This document shows, piece by piece, positions 11,927-23,344 of a DNA stretch of 64,000 nucleotides (the first letter of the stretch is position 1; every line of letters begins with the position of its first letter). The stretch covers positions 3,229,149 to 3,293,148 of the forward strand of contig JAQFVV010012405.1 of NCBI GenBank assembly GCA_028023455.1. Direction: 5' to 3'. Below the pieces are notes generated by a model that saw nothing but the letters and a program-made list of their open reading frames with translations, did no database searches and was not told the DNA's origin. The DNA comes from Epiperipatus broadwayi (taxonomy: Eukaryota; Onychophora; Udeonychophora; Euonychophora; Peripatidae). A program made the position numbers and the translations under genes.

Positions 11927-13712
11927 TGCAATAGGACAGGTATAATCAAACCCTGTTGCGATAATTAGACAAATACGTATTCATATACTTAATGCATTAT
12001 TAAAAAATATATATCTTATTACTAACGTATTATTAAAAATATATATTACTTTACTAACAAAATTAATATTTACAGTTTGATGTACAAACAACGGTCATTT
12101 GCAGGATTGTATTGAATTGGTTTAGTTATTTTAATTAAAAAGAACTCATAGAAGAGGTATTGGGGGGGGGGGTTATACACTTGCTCTGATTTTTTTCTCT
12201 CTTTTGCCAAACCCAGCTATAACATTGCTATATATATATATATGTGTGAGTGCATTTTTGAACCATTAAAAATGAAAATTCACAAAATAAAAAAAAAAAA
12301 AAATTTTGTTTGATAAACTTTTTAAATATATACATATTAAATCAAGAGAACTATAAATGTCAAGATGGAAGACAGTAATTTTGCAGAACAATGGAAGTAA
12401 TTATTATAAAAATCTTGGATTGTCTAATTCTAATTAAAGATTAATTGGAAAGAAATAGGTGTAAAAAGTTTTTGTGGTACATTCCAACAAAGGCATATGG
12501 AATGTGAATGGAAATATAATTGAAAATGAATGAAAAGAAAGATAAATTTGATAATGAAAATAAAAAGAAAAGAATAGATTAGTATAAGTTTGGAGAGAGA
12601 AGAAACCAGATGGTAGATGGATAAACAGAAAGAATCGAGAGATAAACGTGATATACATTTGATAAAATATGGTCAGGCTGGGATGGAGGCTTCAATGTGT
12701 GGAGGGTCCAAATCCTTTCCCCCCGAATGTATAGCAGCTGCTGATAGCAGAGAAGGGACGTCAAGCCCGGAGAATTTGCCTCAATAAGCAACAATGTTGA
12801 ATCACCATAAAATGAAGAAAATAAATAAATAAATAGATTTTAGCCATGGAACGCGAACTTAAAAAAAAAAAAAAGTTCGTTCACCGACAAAGGACTGGAG
12901 ATTCCCTTTTCACCAGGTGGATTTGATCAAATTCAGCGGGGAAACGCAGGTATTTTTTTTTCACCAGGTGGATTTGATCAAATTCCCGGGGAAACGCAGG
13001 TATTGTTTTTCCTATTTGCATATATATGTCACTTTTAGTAAGCTTACTCCATGAATTTGAGAAAACTGTTTATTTGACACATTTGTGAACTTAAAATTTC
13101 TTTTCTTTGCCCGGAGAGGTCAAACTATTTACTACAGAATTTATTAGTGTATAAATTAGTCCAATCAAATCTTCAGTGCAAAATACATATAATAGCATAT
13201 TTGTGTGTGTGGGAATTTTGCAAAAAGAGAAAAGAGCAAACAAAAAAAACTGATATGAATCTTTGATTTAAAAGAGAAAAGAGACACTAATTTAACTTAT
13301 GTAAATAATGTATATTTTTTTATAAATACGTAAATATCATTGCTAATAAATGTATATAAAATGAATGATTTTTTTTTTGTTTTGTGTTGTGAGTTTTTTT
13401 TCTTTAAATAAAAAGAAAAAGGGAGGGTTAGATTTACTGCTGGTAAATTTTACCACCTGCTCTGAGCAAAGCTAGCTAGGGCATTTCCATATTGGTATTC
13501 GAGCTCTCCCAGCATAATTCTTATAGAAATATAGGATTGGCACTTGAGGTCATAAATTGATGCTCGTAAATTTGCTGGGTGATAAAATGAAATATTCTTT
13601 TTTTTAAGCAATTACGCATATATGTGTATCGTTATATACATACACATCGTAATCTTACAAATGATTATATATATGCATAAGATATATATGGAAAATGGCA
13701 AATCACATTACA
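11927..13712 (+). repeat. 5' LTR of the nested Ty3/gypsy element
   Basis: Begins TGCAATAGGACAGG and ends CACATTACA, giving TG...CA ends. It matches the 3' LTR over both halves. It contains a poly-G run near 12163, a (TA)n tract near 12230 and a 50-bp internal tandem duplication. Promoter elements could not be assigned. Confidence 0.85.
12907..13006 (+). repeat. Tandem duplication of about 50 bp inside the 5' LTR
   Basis: Two units (about 12907-12957 and 12958-13006) share TTCACCAGGTGGATTTG, ATCAAATTC and GGGGAAACGCAGGTATT. The corresponding part of the 3' LTR is not readable because that stretch is corrupted. Confidence 0.85.
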
Positions 13713-13714
13713 AA

Positions 13715-13737
13715 TAGCGACCCAACGAAAGGGCCTC
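13715..13737 (+). other. Probable primer-binding site of the nested gypsy element
   Basis: Two bases after the LTR end, TAGCGACCCAACGAAAGGG stands where a tRNA primer would bind. Such sites usually begin TGG; a single G-to-A change would explain TAG. The tRNA was not identified. Confidence 0.45.
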
Positions 13738-14716
13738 GAAGAGAAGTAGGTCAATGAGAGAAAGAAAAATAGAAAAGAAATTAGCATGAATTTTTTTTTG
13801 GGGGGAAATAAATAAATATATACATATCGGTTTTGTCAGATCATTACTGTTTAGCTAAAGGAAAAAATTAGGAAAACAGAAGTTATATTATATTGGCAGA
13901 GTTGGATGTAGTTAATATTAAGTTTATAAGAATAAAAAAAAACTTTTTAGGATATATGAAAAATACCGAGTGCAGAATATAAAAGCATTTCATAAAGTAA
14001 TCAGTTTAGGTTAGAATGGTTTTTAAAGAACTTTCAGTGTGTTATGGATTTTTTTTTTTGTAAATAACAAACGTAAATGTTTTTCTTGTTCACGATTGAT
14101 TTTTTTTTTTAGAAAAAAAAAAAGTAGTACAGTTATTTTAAAAGAAAATAGTAACGAGTTTTTAAGTGGTTCACCTTTTTGATTAATCCATTTTAATTAG
14201 ATACAAAAAGATTGTTTGGATTTCTGTAACTTATTACTATAAGATGTCATAACTAGATAAAAATAATTATATATATATATATTAAATTAACGTTTTCAAA
14301 GAAATTCGAGTAATGAATTATATTTAATTTACACCCACACAGTAGCTATGATTTTTAATATATTTTCACTTTTTGCTTTTATAATCATTTGACAATTTTC
14401 TGAATTTGAAACTAACTTTGAAACGAAGGTTTTGAAATAACAATAGTCTATCTGTACTAGTTTTCAAAATGAGGTTTTATAAAAAGTGAAAAAACAAGAG
14501 TAAGCCGAAATAACATAGTGAAATATCGATCGGTCCATGGTAGAATTATAAATATATATACTTAAGAAATATTGGTGTAAGAAAGTCCGGGAAGGGGGCA
14601 GCACTGTGCTTTGGGGGTTTGGGGTTTCGGAACCTAGCACATAGAATATATATATATATCACATAAAGAGGATGGAGTTGATATGAATAAAAGTATATGG
14701 AGGGAAGAAGGAATAG
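13738..14716 (+). other. Leader region of the nested gypsy element
   Basis: About 1 kb between the primer site and the recognisable gag. AT-rich with (TA)n and poly-T tracts. The end near 14600-14716 may be the eroded N-terminal gag, but no convincing frame is seen. Confidence 0.5.
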
Positions 14717-15064
14717 ATGCCAGTAGAGCACCTTAGGAGTCTGCAAAGATACTTTGTGAGTTATGGAACACCAGACAAGGTTACAATGATAATAGCATCT
14801 TACCACCTAGAAGGGCAGGCCATGGATTGGTGGAACTCATTGCTACACGAACCACAGACATTTTTAGATTACAAGACAGCTCTGGAGAGAGTTTTCTGGA
14901 GTGAGGAAAGGCAGGACAACATTAGATCCCAATTGATAAGAGAGAAGTTTCAAGAGGATGGACCAGAGGGATATGTGCATTTTTTTAGGCATCAAGTAGC
15001 CACATTCAGGACATTAGAAGCATGTAATTTGTCAGAGAAACAGATTATGAAGATGTTCTGCTGA
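14717..15064 (+). pseudogene. gag fragment of the nested gypsy element
   Basis: A 115-codon open frame covering the core of a Ty3/gypsy Gag: VTMIIASYHLEGQAMDWW followed by a helical stretch with FLDYKTALERVFW and QDNIRSQLIREKFQ. Gag forms the capsid shell in which reverse transcription occurs. The W-W region and the following helices are the usual retrotransposon gag signature. The frame stops before any CCHC zinc knuckle, and downstream frames (15166-15351) are lysine/arginine-rich but carry no knuckle. The N-terminal part is missing or broken, so the start here is only the first Met of the open stretch. Confidence 0.75.
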
Positions 15065-15329
15065 AACCTGCCAATAAGAATAAGATTGATTCTAGAGTAA
15101 GATGGAGACAATGCATCTAAAGAAATAGACTATATATTGAGTCAAATGGAAATAAGTGCGGAAATTTGATGGATTCGAGAAAAAAGGGAAGTAGATCAAA
15201 GAAGAGACGTAATATTCAGACAGCAACAGAATTCAAAACACATGAGGAACCTAATTTGTTTGTGGTAGGACCGCATACCGAGTTATGCATGCCAAACATG
15301 TCTGAAAATACAGATAGCAGCACGACAGA

Positions 15330-15929
15330 CAAATGTAGAAGTGCTTATTGATTCAAGAAGTCAGGTCTCTGTAATGACAGAAAGATTGTATTATAAAACT
15401 CACCAGAGAACAACCAAATTTACCTGTTCTACCATTAAAAGCTGTGCAGATGGTGATGGCCAACAACAGAAAGGCCAAGGTTTAACCCAAACAATTATGG
15501 TTGGATGTCAAAATCCATGGAGTAAGTTGCCCCCATGTATTCCTAATCATGAAAAATTTGATTTGTGATGTCTTATTGGATACTGAGTTTTTATACAAAT
15601 ATAAACCCAAGTTGAACTACGAAAGTAGACAAGCCATGTGTAATGGGGAGGAGATTGGATTTATAATGGATAGCACAGATAGTTCAATAGGTGTTGTGAA
15701 AGTTGCCGATGAACACAATGATGATTTGATAATGGAAAAAATAGGTCAGTTGAACATAGCTGGGGGAGAAGGGAAGGAAATACTAAGAAAGATACTGAAG
15801 GAATACAATCAGGTATTTTTAGACAGGCCAGGCGTGATCCCAGGGTTCGAACAAAGGATTCAAGTAAATGAAACACAACCATTTAAGGCAAAATCATACC
15901 CAATTCCTCATCAATTTAGGGGCAGGTGA
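15330..15929 (+). pseudogene. Protease and pre-RT segment of the nested gypsy pol
   Basis: Encodes VLIDSRSQVSVMTE, matching the retropepsin active-site region. The canonical D-S/T-G triplet reads D-S-R here, which should abolish catalysis. A frameshift near 15500-15560 leads into a second frame with the end of the protease (PHVFLIMKNLICDVLLDTEFL) and then the linker with PGVIPGFEQRIQ, a typical approach to the RT domain. The segment is in at least two frames. Confidence 0.65.
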
Positions 15930-16586
15930 AGGAGCAGACAGATCAAATGTTGGAATGGGGTATTATATCAAAAAAGTCATCGGCTTATTGTAACCTAATA
16001 GTCATCGTCAAGAAAAAGGATAATTTTATACGGTTATGTCTCGATGCGAGGCAGTTGAATAAAATCATGGTCCCAGATTGTAACATACCCCTACCCATGC
16101 AACAGTTACTTGGGAGATTTAAAAGAAAAAAAAAATTTTCAACATTCGATCTGACAGCAAGCTATTGGCAGATAAGGCTGCACCCAGAAGATCGTAAGTA
16201 TACTGCTTTTAGGTATGATGGCTGCTCATATCTGTTTAACCGTATGCCATTCAACCTGATTAACAGTGGGGCTGGCTTACTGCGATGTTTATAATGGGTA
16301 TTATCTGATGAAGTCAAGAAAATATTTACAAATGTATGTGGATGATGTATTGGTGGCATTGGCTACTGTGGATGAACATACCAAAGATGTGGAAATGTTT
16401 TTAAGGGAATGTTGGAATAAAGGGATCAAGGTAAACCTGAAGAAAAGTGTGCTCTTTCAAGAGGAAGTTACATTATTGGGCCACCTTATGGGATCATAGG
16501 GTGTCTGGCCACACCCAGATAAAATCTCAGCCATTGAAGGTTTTCCTGCACCTAGGTCCAAGAAGCAGATATGATCCTTTTTTGGT
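15926..16586 (+). pseudogene. Reverse transcriptase domain of the nested gypsy pol
   Basis: The first frame (to 16294) has LEWGIISKKSSAYCN, LCLDARQLNK and FSTFDLTASYWQIRLHPEDR with the first catalytic aspartate, then MPFNLINSGAG. A frameshift follows, and the next frame (16266-16499) carries MYVDDVLVA with the catalytic aspartate pair, then VTLLGHLMGS before a stop. The connection to RNase H is in another frame. RT copies element RNA into DNA. All main motifs are visible, but the frameshifts and a stop rule out a working protein. Confidence 0.85.
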
Positions 16587-17309
16587 ATGTGTAATTTCTA
16601 CAACCGCTTTCAGGAGCAGTTTTCTCAATATATGGAACCACTAGTTAGATTACTGAGAAAAGATGTAGTGTGGGAGTGGGATGAAAAGCAAAGCCAGGTG
16701 TTTGAGAAGGTGAAGCAAGGGTCCATGAAACATGTAATGCTGGCTTTTCCCAATTTTGAGAAACTTTTTTTAGTGCAGACTGACAGCAGCGGGTATGAGC
16801 TGGGAGCAACAGTATCACAGATTCAAGAGGATGGTCAGGTGAAAGTGCTGTATTTCTTAAGTAGGCTGTTCAAGGGTCCTGAGCATCATTACTCTGCCAC
16901 AGAAAAGGAAGCTCTAGCCATTGTTTGGTCATTTCAAAAACTCCGCACATTGTTGTTGGGATCAAAAATAATTGTGGTTACGAATCATAAGAGTTTAGAA
17001 TTTATTAATCATAGTTATCTGACAAATAGTTGGTTAATGCGGTGGAGCCTATACCTCCAAGAATATAATTATGTGGTAAAGCATTGTAAGGGGTCAGATA
17101 ACATTGTAGCTGATGCTCTTAGCTGTAACCCAGTGCATTTGCCATCATGTCATCTTAAAGCTGAAAATTTATATGTGGCAGGAATAAACTTAAGGATTAA
17201 TGAGGGGGTAGAGAATGATCTTAAGAGATTAGCCCAGTGTCAGAGGGAGGATGCTCATTTAAATCAAATAATTGCACAACTGGAAGGAAATACAAGAAAA
17301 AACAAATGA
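16587..17309 (+). pseudogene. RT thumb/connection and RNase H domain of the nested gypsy pol
   Basis: A 240-codon open frame. It begins MCNFYNRF, the conserved FYR-type motif of the connection, passes LVRLLRKDVVWEWD, and carries an RNase H domain: QTDSSGYELGATVSQ with its first catalytic aspartate, TEKEALAIVWSFQKL with the catalytic glutamate, and VTNHKSLEFI, where the third catalytic aspartate of the usual TDH/TDN motif reads N. The end, ADALSCNP, matches the ADALSR motif closing RNase H. The domain removes RNA from the RNA-DNA hybrid. This is the best-preserved stretch of the element. Confidence 0.85.
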
Positions 17310-17482
17310 TGAGTCCAGAGGTTGGATTAAATGATACAAACTTGACCAAGCTGTTCTCCAATACAGAACAAAAAGGGGACCAGAAAGCAAGAAAAAACAA
17401 ATGATGAGTCCAGAAGTTGGATTAAATGATACAAACTTGACCAAGTTGTTCTCCAATACAGAACAAAAAGGGGACCAGAAAG
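17293..17482 (+). repeat. 95-bp tandem duplication in pol
   Basis: Two units (17293-17387, 17388-17482), each beginning CAAGAAAAAACAAATGATG and ending GACCAGAAAG, differ at only about two positions. Because 95 is not a multiple of three, the duplication shifts the reading frame between RNase H and integrase. Its near identity shows it arose late. Confidence 0.95.
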
Positions 17483-17515
17483 TTGGAGATCTGTAATACC
17501 CCAGAAAATACGGAA

Positions 17516-18061
17516 TGCAGTAGTGACTCAGGTCCACCAAATCTATGGACACTATAGGGTGTGGTGGCTCAGACAGTGGTTTTATTGGCCAGGCATGCAT
17601 GGGACTGTCGGAGGATGATTAGGCAATGTGAACTTTGCCAGAAAATGAAGCCGGCTAATAGGAATTATCCAGGCCCAATGACCTCCATAATTCCAAAGAA
17701 CCCACATGAGATAATTGTGACAGATTATTATGGACCATTGCCTGCCTTTAATAAAAAAAAATTGTTGGTGGTGTATGATCTATTCAGTAAATTTCTGGCT
17801 GCATATCCCATGACCCAAGCAAATACCCGAAATGCCATACATCTTCTTCCAAAGGAATATTTTACAGTGATGGGAAAACCTCAAAGCATCCTCTCGGATC
17901 ATGGCACACCATTTATCTCTGGTGAATGGAAAGCATGGGTTCAGAAGTCAGGAATCCAACATATACTAACATCAATTAGAAATCCACAATGGAACCCATG
18001 TGAGCGGATGATGTGTGAGTTGGGTAGGTTGTTTAGGACATTCATCCCAACTAATCACTGA
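17516..18061 (+). pseudogene. Integrase zinc finger and catalytic core of the nested gypsy pol
   Basis: The HHCC zinc finger is split over two frames: HQIYGH (the two histidines) and YWPGM in one, then RQCELCQKM (the two cysteines) in another, with the shift near 17600. The DDE core follows: VTDYYGPLP with the first aspartate, LSDHGTPF with the second, and NPCERMMCELG with the glutamate. Integrase inserts the DNA copy into the host chromosome. A stop at 18059-18061 follows FRTFIPTNH. Confidence 0.85.
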
Positions 18062-18514
18062 GGATGGGTTAAAGAGATCCCAGAAATACTGAACTACCTA
18101 AAATGGGCAGTTAATGACTCCACAGGGTTTTCTCCTGTGCGGCTCCAGTTTGGCAAACATGCCCCTAAATTAATCAAGGCCAAAATACCAGGACCAAAGG
18201 AAGCACCAATAAATGTGGAGGAGGACCAAGAGCAGGCATATCATACACTTTTGAAAAGGAATCAGGAAAGAAACAAACATACACTGGAGAGGCCTCATCA
18301 GTTTAAAATTGGTGACGTAGTCATGGTGAAAACCCCACACGTGAGTGAACTGGGGAAATTTATCTGTAAGAAATTTTGCAGTTTGTATGAGGGACCTTTC
18401 CCTATTGTTAAGTGTCAGGGGGATAATGAATTCTGGGTGAATACTGGGCAGGAGGTAAGGGGATCATACAATGCTCATTTTCTCAAGCCCCATGCCAGTA
18501 TGAACAGTTCATGA
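18062..18514 (+). pseudogene. Integrase C-terminal segment of the nested gypsy pol
   Basis: After the stop the same region continues as LNYLKWAVNDSTGFSPV (the usual YN-TG-SP block) and the open frame 18137-18514. That frame holds a charged helix, then FKIGDVVMVKTP and YEGPFPIVKC (the GPF/Y-type module that follows the integrase core), ending with AHFLKP. No envelope gene follows: the polypurine tract comes within 60 bases. Confidence 0.75.
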
Positions 18515-18560
18515 TATTTAGGAGCCATTCAAATACATAGACTGTATTTGAAGGCTTCCT

Positions 18561-18572
18561 GGAGGGGGGTAT
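18561..18572 (+). other. Polypurine tract before the 3' LTR
   Basis: GGAGGGGGG immediately precedes the 3' LTR start (TGCAACAGG). This is where plus-strand DNA synthesis of an LTR element is primed. Confidence 0.7.
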
Positions 18573-20238
18573 TGCAACAGGGCAGGTATAATCAAACCCT
18601 ATTGCGATAATTAGACAAATATGTATTCGTATAATTAACACATTATTAAAATATATATATCTTATTACTAATTAAAAATATATATTACTTTACTAACAAA
18701 ATTAATATTTACAGTTTGAGGTACAATCAACGGTCATTTGTGGGGTCGTATTGAATTGATTTAGTTATTTTAATTAAAAAGAACTCATAGAAGAGGTATG
18801 GGGGGGGTTATACACTTGCTCTGATTCTTTTCTCTCTTTTGCCGAACCCAGCTATACACATCGCTATGTATATGTGTGAGTGTGTTTTTAAACCATTAAA
18901 AATGAAATTTACAAAATAAAATAAAAAATAAAAATTTTGTTTGATAAACTTTTTAAATATATACATATTAAGTCAAAAGAACTATAAATGGCAAGATGGA
19001 AGACAGTAATTTTGCAGAACAATGGAAGTAATTATTATAAAAATCTTGGAATGTCTAATTCTAATTAAAGATTAATTGGAAAGAAATAAGTTTAAAAAGC
19101 ATTTGTGGTACATTCCAACAAAGGCATATGGAATGTGAATGGAAATATAATTGAAAATGAATGAAAAGAAAGATAAATTCAATTTTTTTAAAAAAAAGAA
19201 AAGAATAGATTAGTATAAATTTGGAGAGAGAAGAAAGCGGATGGTAGATGGATAAACAGAAACAGAATCGACAGATAAATGTGATATACATTTGAAAAGG
19301 AGAAGAAGAGGCAGAAAGGAGAGGAGCTTCTTCTTCCTTCTGATGAAAGGCAAGCACCAGCAAAAAAGAAGGAAGGGCGGGAAGACCCGAAGAATTTGCC
19401 CAAAAAGGAAAAACTGTTTAAAAACAAAAAAAAAAAAAAAAAAAATAAAAAGATTTTAACCAAAAACCCCAAAAATAAAAAAAAAACCCCCTCCAAAAAA
19501 AAAAACACCAGACCTTCCCTCACGAGGGGTCGATCCAAATCCCATTTCCATATAAATTTTATTTTTTTTTATATAACCTTCCCCATAAAATAAAAAAACT
19601 TTTTTTTTGAAAAGATTTTGTTTTTTATAATTTTTTTTTTTTTCTAAAGAGAGAACACAATTTTTTGGAAAATTTTTTATAAAAAAAAATTTTCCCCAAA
19701 AAATTTTTGGAAAAAAACAAAAAAAAAAAGATTGTTGTGGGGGGGGGAATTTTGAAAAAAAAAAAAAAGAAAAAAAAAAAACCAATAAGAATCTTTTGAT
19801 TTAAAAGAGAAAAAGAAAACTAAATTAAATGAAAAGAATGTATTTTTTTTTAAAAAAATGAAAAATTAATTTCAAAAAAAGGAAAAAAAAAGAAAGGTTT
19901 TTTTTTTGTTTTGTGTTGTGAGTTTTTTTTCTTTAAATAAAAAGAAAAAGGGAGGATTAGATCTACTGCTGGTAAATTTTACCACCCGTTCTGAGCAGAG
20001 CTAGCCAGGGCACTTCCATATTGGTATTCCAGCTCTCCCAGCATAATTCTTATATAAATATAGGATTGGTGCTTGAGGTCATAAATTGATGCTCATAAAT
20101 ATGCTGGGCAATAAAATAAAATATTCTTTTTTTTAAACAATTATGCATATACGTGTATCGTTATATACATACACGTAATCTTACAAATGATTATATATAT
20201 GTGTAAGATATATATGGAAAATGGAAAATCATGTTACA
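18573..20238 (+). repeat. 3' LTR of the nested Ty3/gypsy element, partly corrupted
   Basis: Begins TGCAACAGGGCAGG and ends CATGTTACA. It matches the 5' LTR well in 18573-19380 and 19900-20238. The stretch between, 19385-19900, is nearly all homopolymers yet keeps scattered anchors in the same order as 12745-13390 of the 5' LTR. The open frames there are artefacts. Confidence 0.85.
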
Positions 20239-20811
20239 ATAGGCTTGCATTGGTTTATAATTTCTTTTTGAATTGTCATCTCACAAGTCAGTGCTGGTTT
20301 TAATAACAGTAGTTCTCTAAGTCTATCATCAGACATCTTCTATCATAACTGATAAATTTAGAAGCTTAACAATATATTCACCATACAATAATTAGCCATT
20401 TCTCCAAGCATTCTATTATAATCTTCAATTTTTTTGCTTTTTTGCTGTGACTTATTTCTCAATTGTAATCTAGCTATGTGATAGTTTGGGTAAGGGTTAA
20501 AATGTTAATTTCTTTATTATTTCCTCATATGATTCTACAACTATTGTGATGGGTTCACTTATTATTCTGTTTGCTATTTTTATTACACTTTTTTCTAAAA
20601 ATCTAGGAGAGCTGTTATTTTCCATTTATCAACCTTGTTTGTATTAATATAATGAGTTTTCCATTTATATTATGTGTAACAACCATTCCATGTTATTATT
20701 TCCATTAAACTCAGTGATACTAATTTTCTTGATTGAAGTGATTGTATTCTTAATTATATTGTTCTCTTATAATTATTAACTGCATCAATATTATGTTTTT
20801 ACCTTGGTTGT
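20239..20811 (-). pseudogene. Decayed gag of the old gypsy element
   Basis: Lies between the nested element and the right-hand LTR. On the minus strand short stretches such as VVESYEEIIKKL resemble the Mag-type gag, followed by a poorly preserved gag-like tail. Several stops interrupt it. Its position just inside the 5' LTR is the strongest support. Confidence 0.45.
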
Positions 20812-21497
20812 TAAGATTATCAAATATAAATCTTACACAAGTAGACCAAGAATTACACAGAGGATGCAATAATTTAATAGTGAGAAAAATAATTTAATCT
20901 AGATTTAATGCAAACAAATGAACTATATATATATGGGATTTAATAAATCTATACTTAATATTTTTTATGTATCACTTTTTTTTAAGATTATTAATTTACT
21001 ATTATGTTGTACAAGTAATTTTATTTAATAAAAGTATCTTTAAAATATCTGTGACTCTTTAGGCTTCTCAAAGTTACAGTAAGGTCAAGATGGTCCATAT
21101 GGATCATTAACTTACAGGGACTGTTTACATCTAAAAATGACATTTCATAATATTTTTTGCTGCTCTTCCTGATATGTATCCACTTTGTATCAAGAGTTTT
21201 GGAACTCTTGCAGATGAAGCCTCTGCAAATAGGAAAGAAGGGAACAAATATTTCTATTTTTTCTGTCATTTATATGCTAACTTTTTTTTGTATCTTCTGG
21301 AGTGCAATAATCATAATAGGACTGATATATATTTTAAACTGTTAATATTTAATTGGATTAAATCTAAGTAATTATGTTAATTAAAATTTCAATAATATTT
21401 TTCATTCATTTTAAATAAAATTAATTTTGTTTTATTTAATATTTCCATGTAACGTATAATTTTCTTAAAAACAAAGTTACCTTCTTTAATAATTGTT
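20812..21497 (-). repeat. 5' LTR of the old antisense gypsy element
   Basis: The diverged partner of 8640-9352. Shared blocks include GTAGACCAAGAATTACAC, TTGTACAAGTAATTTTAT and TCTGTCATTTATA. The short open frames inside are not genes. Confidence 0.6.
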
Positions 21498-21984
21498 CTC
21501 AAAAATAAAATATTCATGCTGCTTTATTACTTAGTTTTATATAATTATTACTCATTACTATTATCTATATTACCATATTTTTATAACAGTTTGTGTATTT
21601 GTGACTTTATAACTAAAAAAAAATATTGCACCAATCTTGAAGAATCTTGCATGATTTTTTTTCATTTTATCATATAGTATTTTACTTGCACCTTTTATTT
21701 TAATTGTTTTTTAAAAAATTATAATTTGTAATATAAAAATGTGTAAAAAAATCTATATTGTAACTGTTTCCAAATGATATCATAATACAGCACTGATTAA
21801 AAGATTATAGAGTTGGAAAAATTTTTAAACTAAAAGTATAGTTTTTGGTTAGGTAAAGTAAATATATTTTAAATTAATTAAATTGCATTTGCATTACATA
21901 TTTAATTTGTCATTTGAGTAATGACAATTTATATCAATTATAACAATAACTTTGATAAAGTTTTAGGATTTTAATTTAAATACA

Positions 21985-22275
21985 TATTTAACATGTGTTA
22001 AAGTTAAAAATTTAAAGTGGCACAGATACAGCAAGAGAAATACTACTGAATATTTGATAAACTTTTACTGTGAAATGGATAAACTTCCTGGGATGTTCGT
22101 TTGAACATATTTAACACATGAAAAAAGTAAATTTTAAAATATCATAGGTACAGCATGAGAATTACTATTAAATTTGTCACTTTTCTCTTTAAGTATATTC
22201 TCATGTGATAAAGTAAGTTTTAAATATATTTGATTAACTTGTGAGAAAGAAAATTTTAAAGTGACATGGGTATTT
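21985..22275 (+). repeat. Degenerate tandem repeat, period about 121 bp, three units
   Basis: Blocks of the type TTTAACA-TG followed by AAATTTTAAA-TG-CA-AGGTACAGCA-GAGAA recur at about 21989, 22110 and 22232. They are clearly related but diverged. No coding frame is seen. Confidence 0.55.
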
Positions 22276-23344
22276 GCCTGATTTTAAAGATATTAACCTC
22301 TATTGGTTTTAAAGCTATTAACCTCTATTAATTAACTAAAATATTATTATAGACATGACAATAAAAATATAGGCTAAATATGAGAAATAAAAAAAATAAA
22401 TATTTAAAATTGGACCTATATTATTTATCTTCTAAGAAATGTTAACTTAGAAGAATACTAACTTTTCTACAGTATTGAAAAAAATATTTTTTTTCTATTT
22501 TTTATTTATCTGTTATCTGCCTTTCCTTTATATATATATTGTGACCTTTCTGATTGGCACTATGATGGAATGTGGAATGTTCACATTGTGCCAATAGTGG
22601 TCAGGACTACCTAATAAAAAATGAATTGTAATATAACTTAATGTATAATTCAGTTGGAAAATTCTTGGGATGTTAGTTGGTGTGTACCAACCATTAAAAT
22701 TGTTATGTATATCTAATAGTGGGAGAGGGGAATGGATTGTATCAGGAGTTATTGGTATGAAAGCTAAACTCGGGAATGAGTATTGTTTGTCTGTATGACC
22801 TTGTTGAGTGCTTATTCATTAATTTTCTAATCTATTGTTTATTGCCTTTCCAAGATCTAACTTATATGTGGGTGCATGACCATTCAGATCATTCCACGCT
22901 TTATGCTTTATTCATATTTCTAATTATCACTCAGAATATCCATCTTGCAATAACACTTTATTTTGCCATAGATATTGCTAATAGCTTAGTCATTAATAGA
23001 CCTCTGGATTAATGGACAGATAGATGTATACACACACACTATCAGCTAGTATGATTTTTTATTAATTATTTATTGCGTAAAATCTCTCATTTTAAAATGT
23101 AAAAGTTATTTGTTTCATTTATTATTAGTTTGTATTTGTAATTTAATATATATATATATATTGTACCGGGTTTGCTCCGCAGAAGATCTTACTTACATTG
23201 CAAATGTTTTGGCTGGTTACAAACTTCTTCATAATACATTTATAATCTTATTTAGTTATAAATGTTACGTGAATGAACCGGCATATTCGAGCAAAGTGGG
23301 AAATATTATAGATAACTTTAACTATCAACAATATCCATGATCAG
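22276..23344. other. AT-rich DNA without recognised gene
   Basis: Short open frames at 22776-23012 and 23110-23340 have no recognisable domain or splice context. A small imperfect inverted repeat with TTGGCAC/GTGCCAA lies near 22555-22600. Confidence 0.4.

Larger units (their letters stand above)
11927..20238 (+). mobile_element. Ty3/gypsy LTR retrotransposon, nested, defective
   Basis: About 8.3 kb with long LTRs (11927-13712 and 18573-20238), a primer-binding-like site, gag, protease, RT, RNase H, integrase and a polypurine tract, in that order. The LTRs look roughly 90% or more alike by eye in alignable parts. Several frameshifts and stops in pol, a 95-bp duplication before the integrase zinc finger and a mutated protease motif make it non-autonomous. 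It interrupts the old antisense element, so it is younger. No clean target-site duplication: the bases outside the two LTRs are ATAT and ATAG. Confidence 0.9.
8640..21497 (-). mobile_element. Old antisense Ty3/gypsy retrotransposon (Mag-like), split by a nested element
   Basis: Two diverged direct copies of a roughly 700-bp LTR lie at 8640-9352 and 20812-21497. On the minus strand the order is LTR, gag remnant (20811-20239), the inserted younger element, then RT, RNase H and integrase remnants (11926-9353), then LTR. Stops and frameshifts occur throughout, so the element is dead. The family call rests on integrase-like motifs such as TPTYHPESNGL and a C-x2-C remnant. Boundaries are approximate and no target-site duplication was confirmed. 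Confidence 0.65.

Noticed and set aside
15661-15882. Minus-strand frames within the gypsy pol region
   Set aside because: They overlap recognised pol domains on the + strand and have no domain of their own.
19188-19785. Open frames of 65-116 codons on both strands
   Set aside because: They lie in the homopolymer-corrupted LTR stretch and are rich in K or F only because of A and T runs.
22776-23340. Open frames of 76-78 codons on the + strand
   Set aside because: There are no recognisable domain, splice sites or codon bias; length is as expected by chance in AT-rich DNA with alternative starts.
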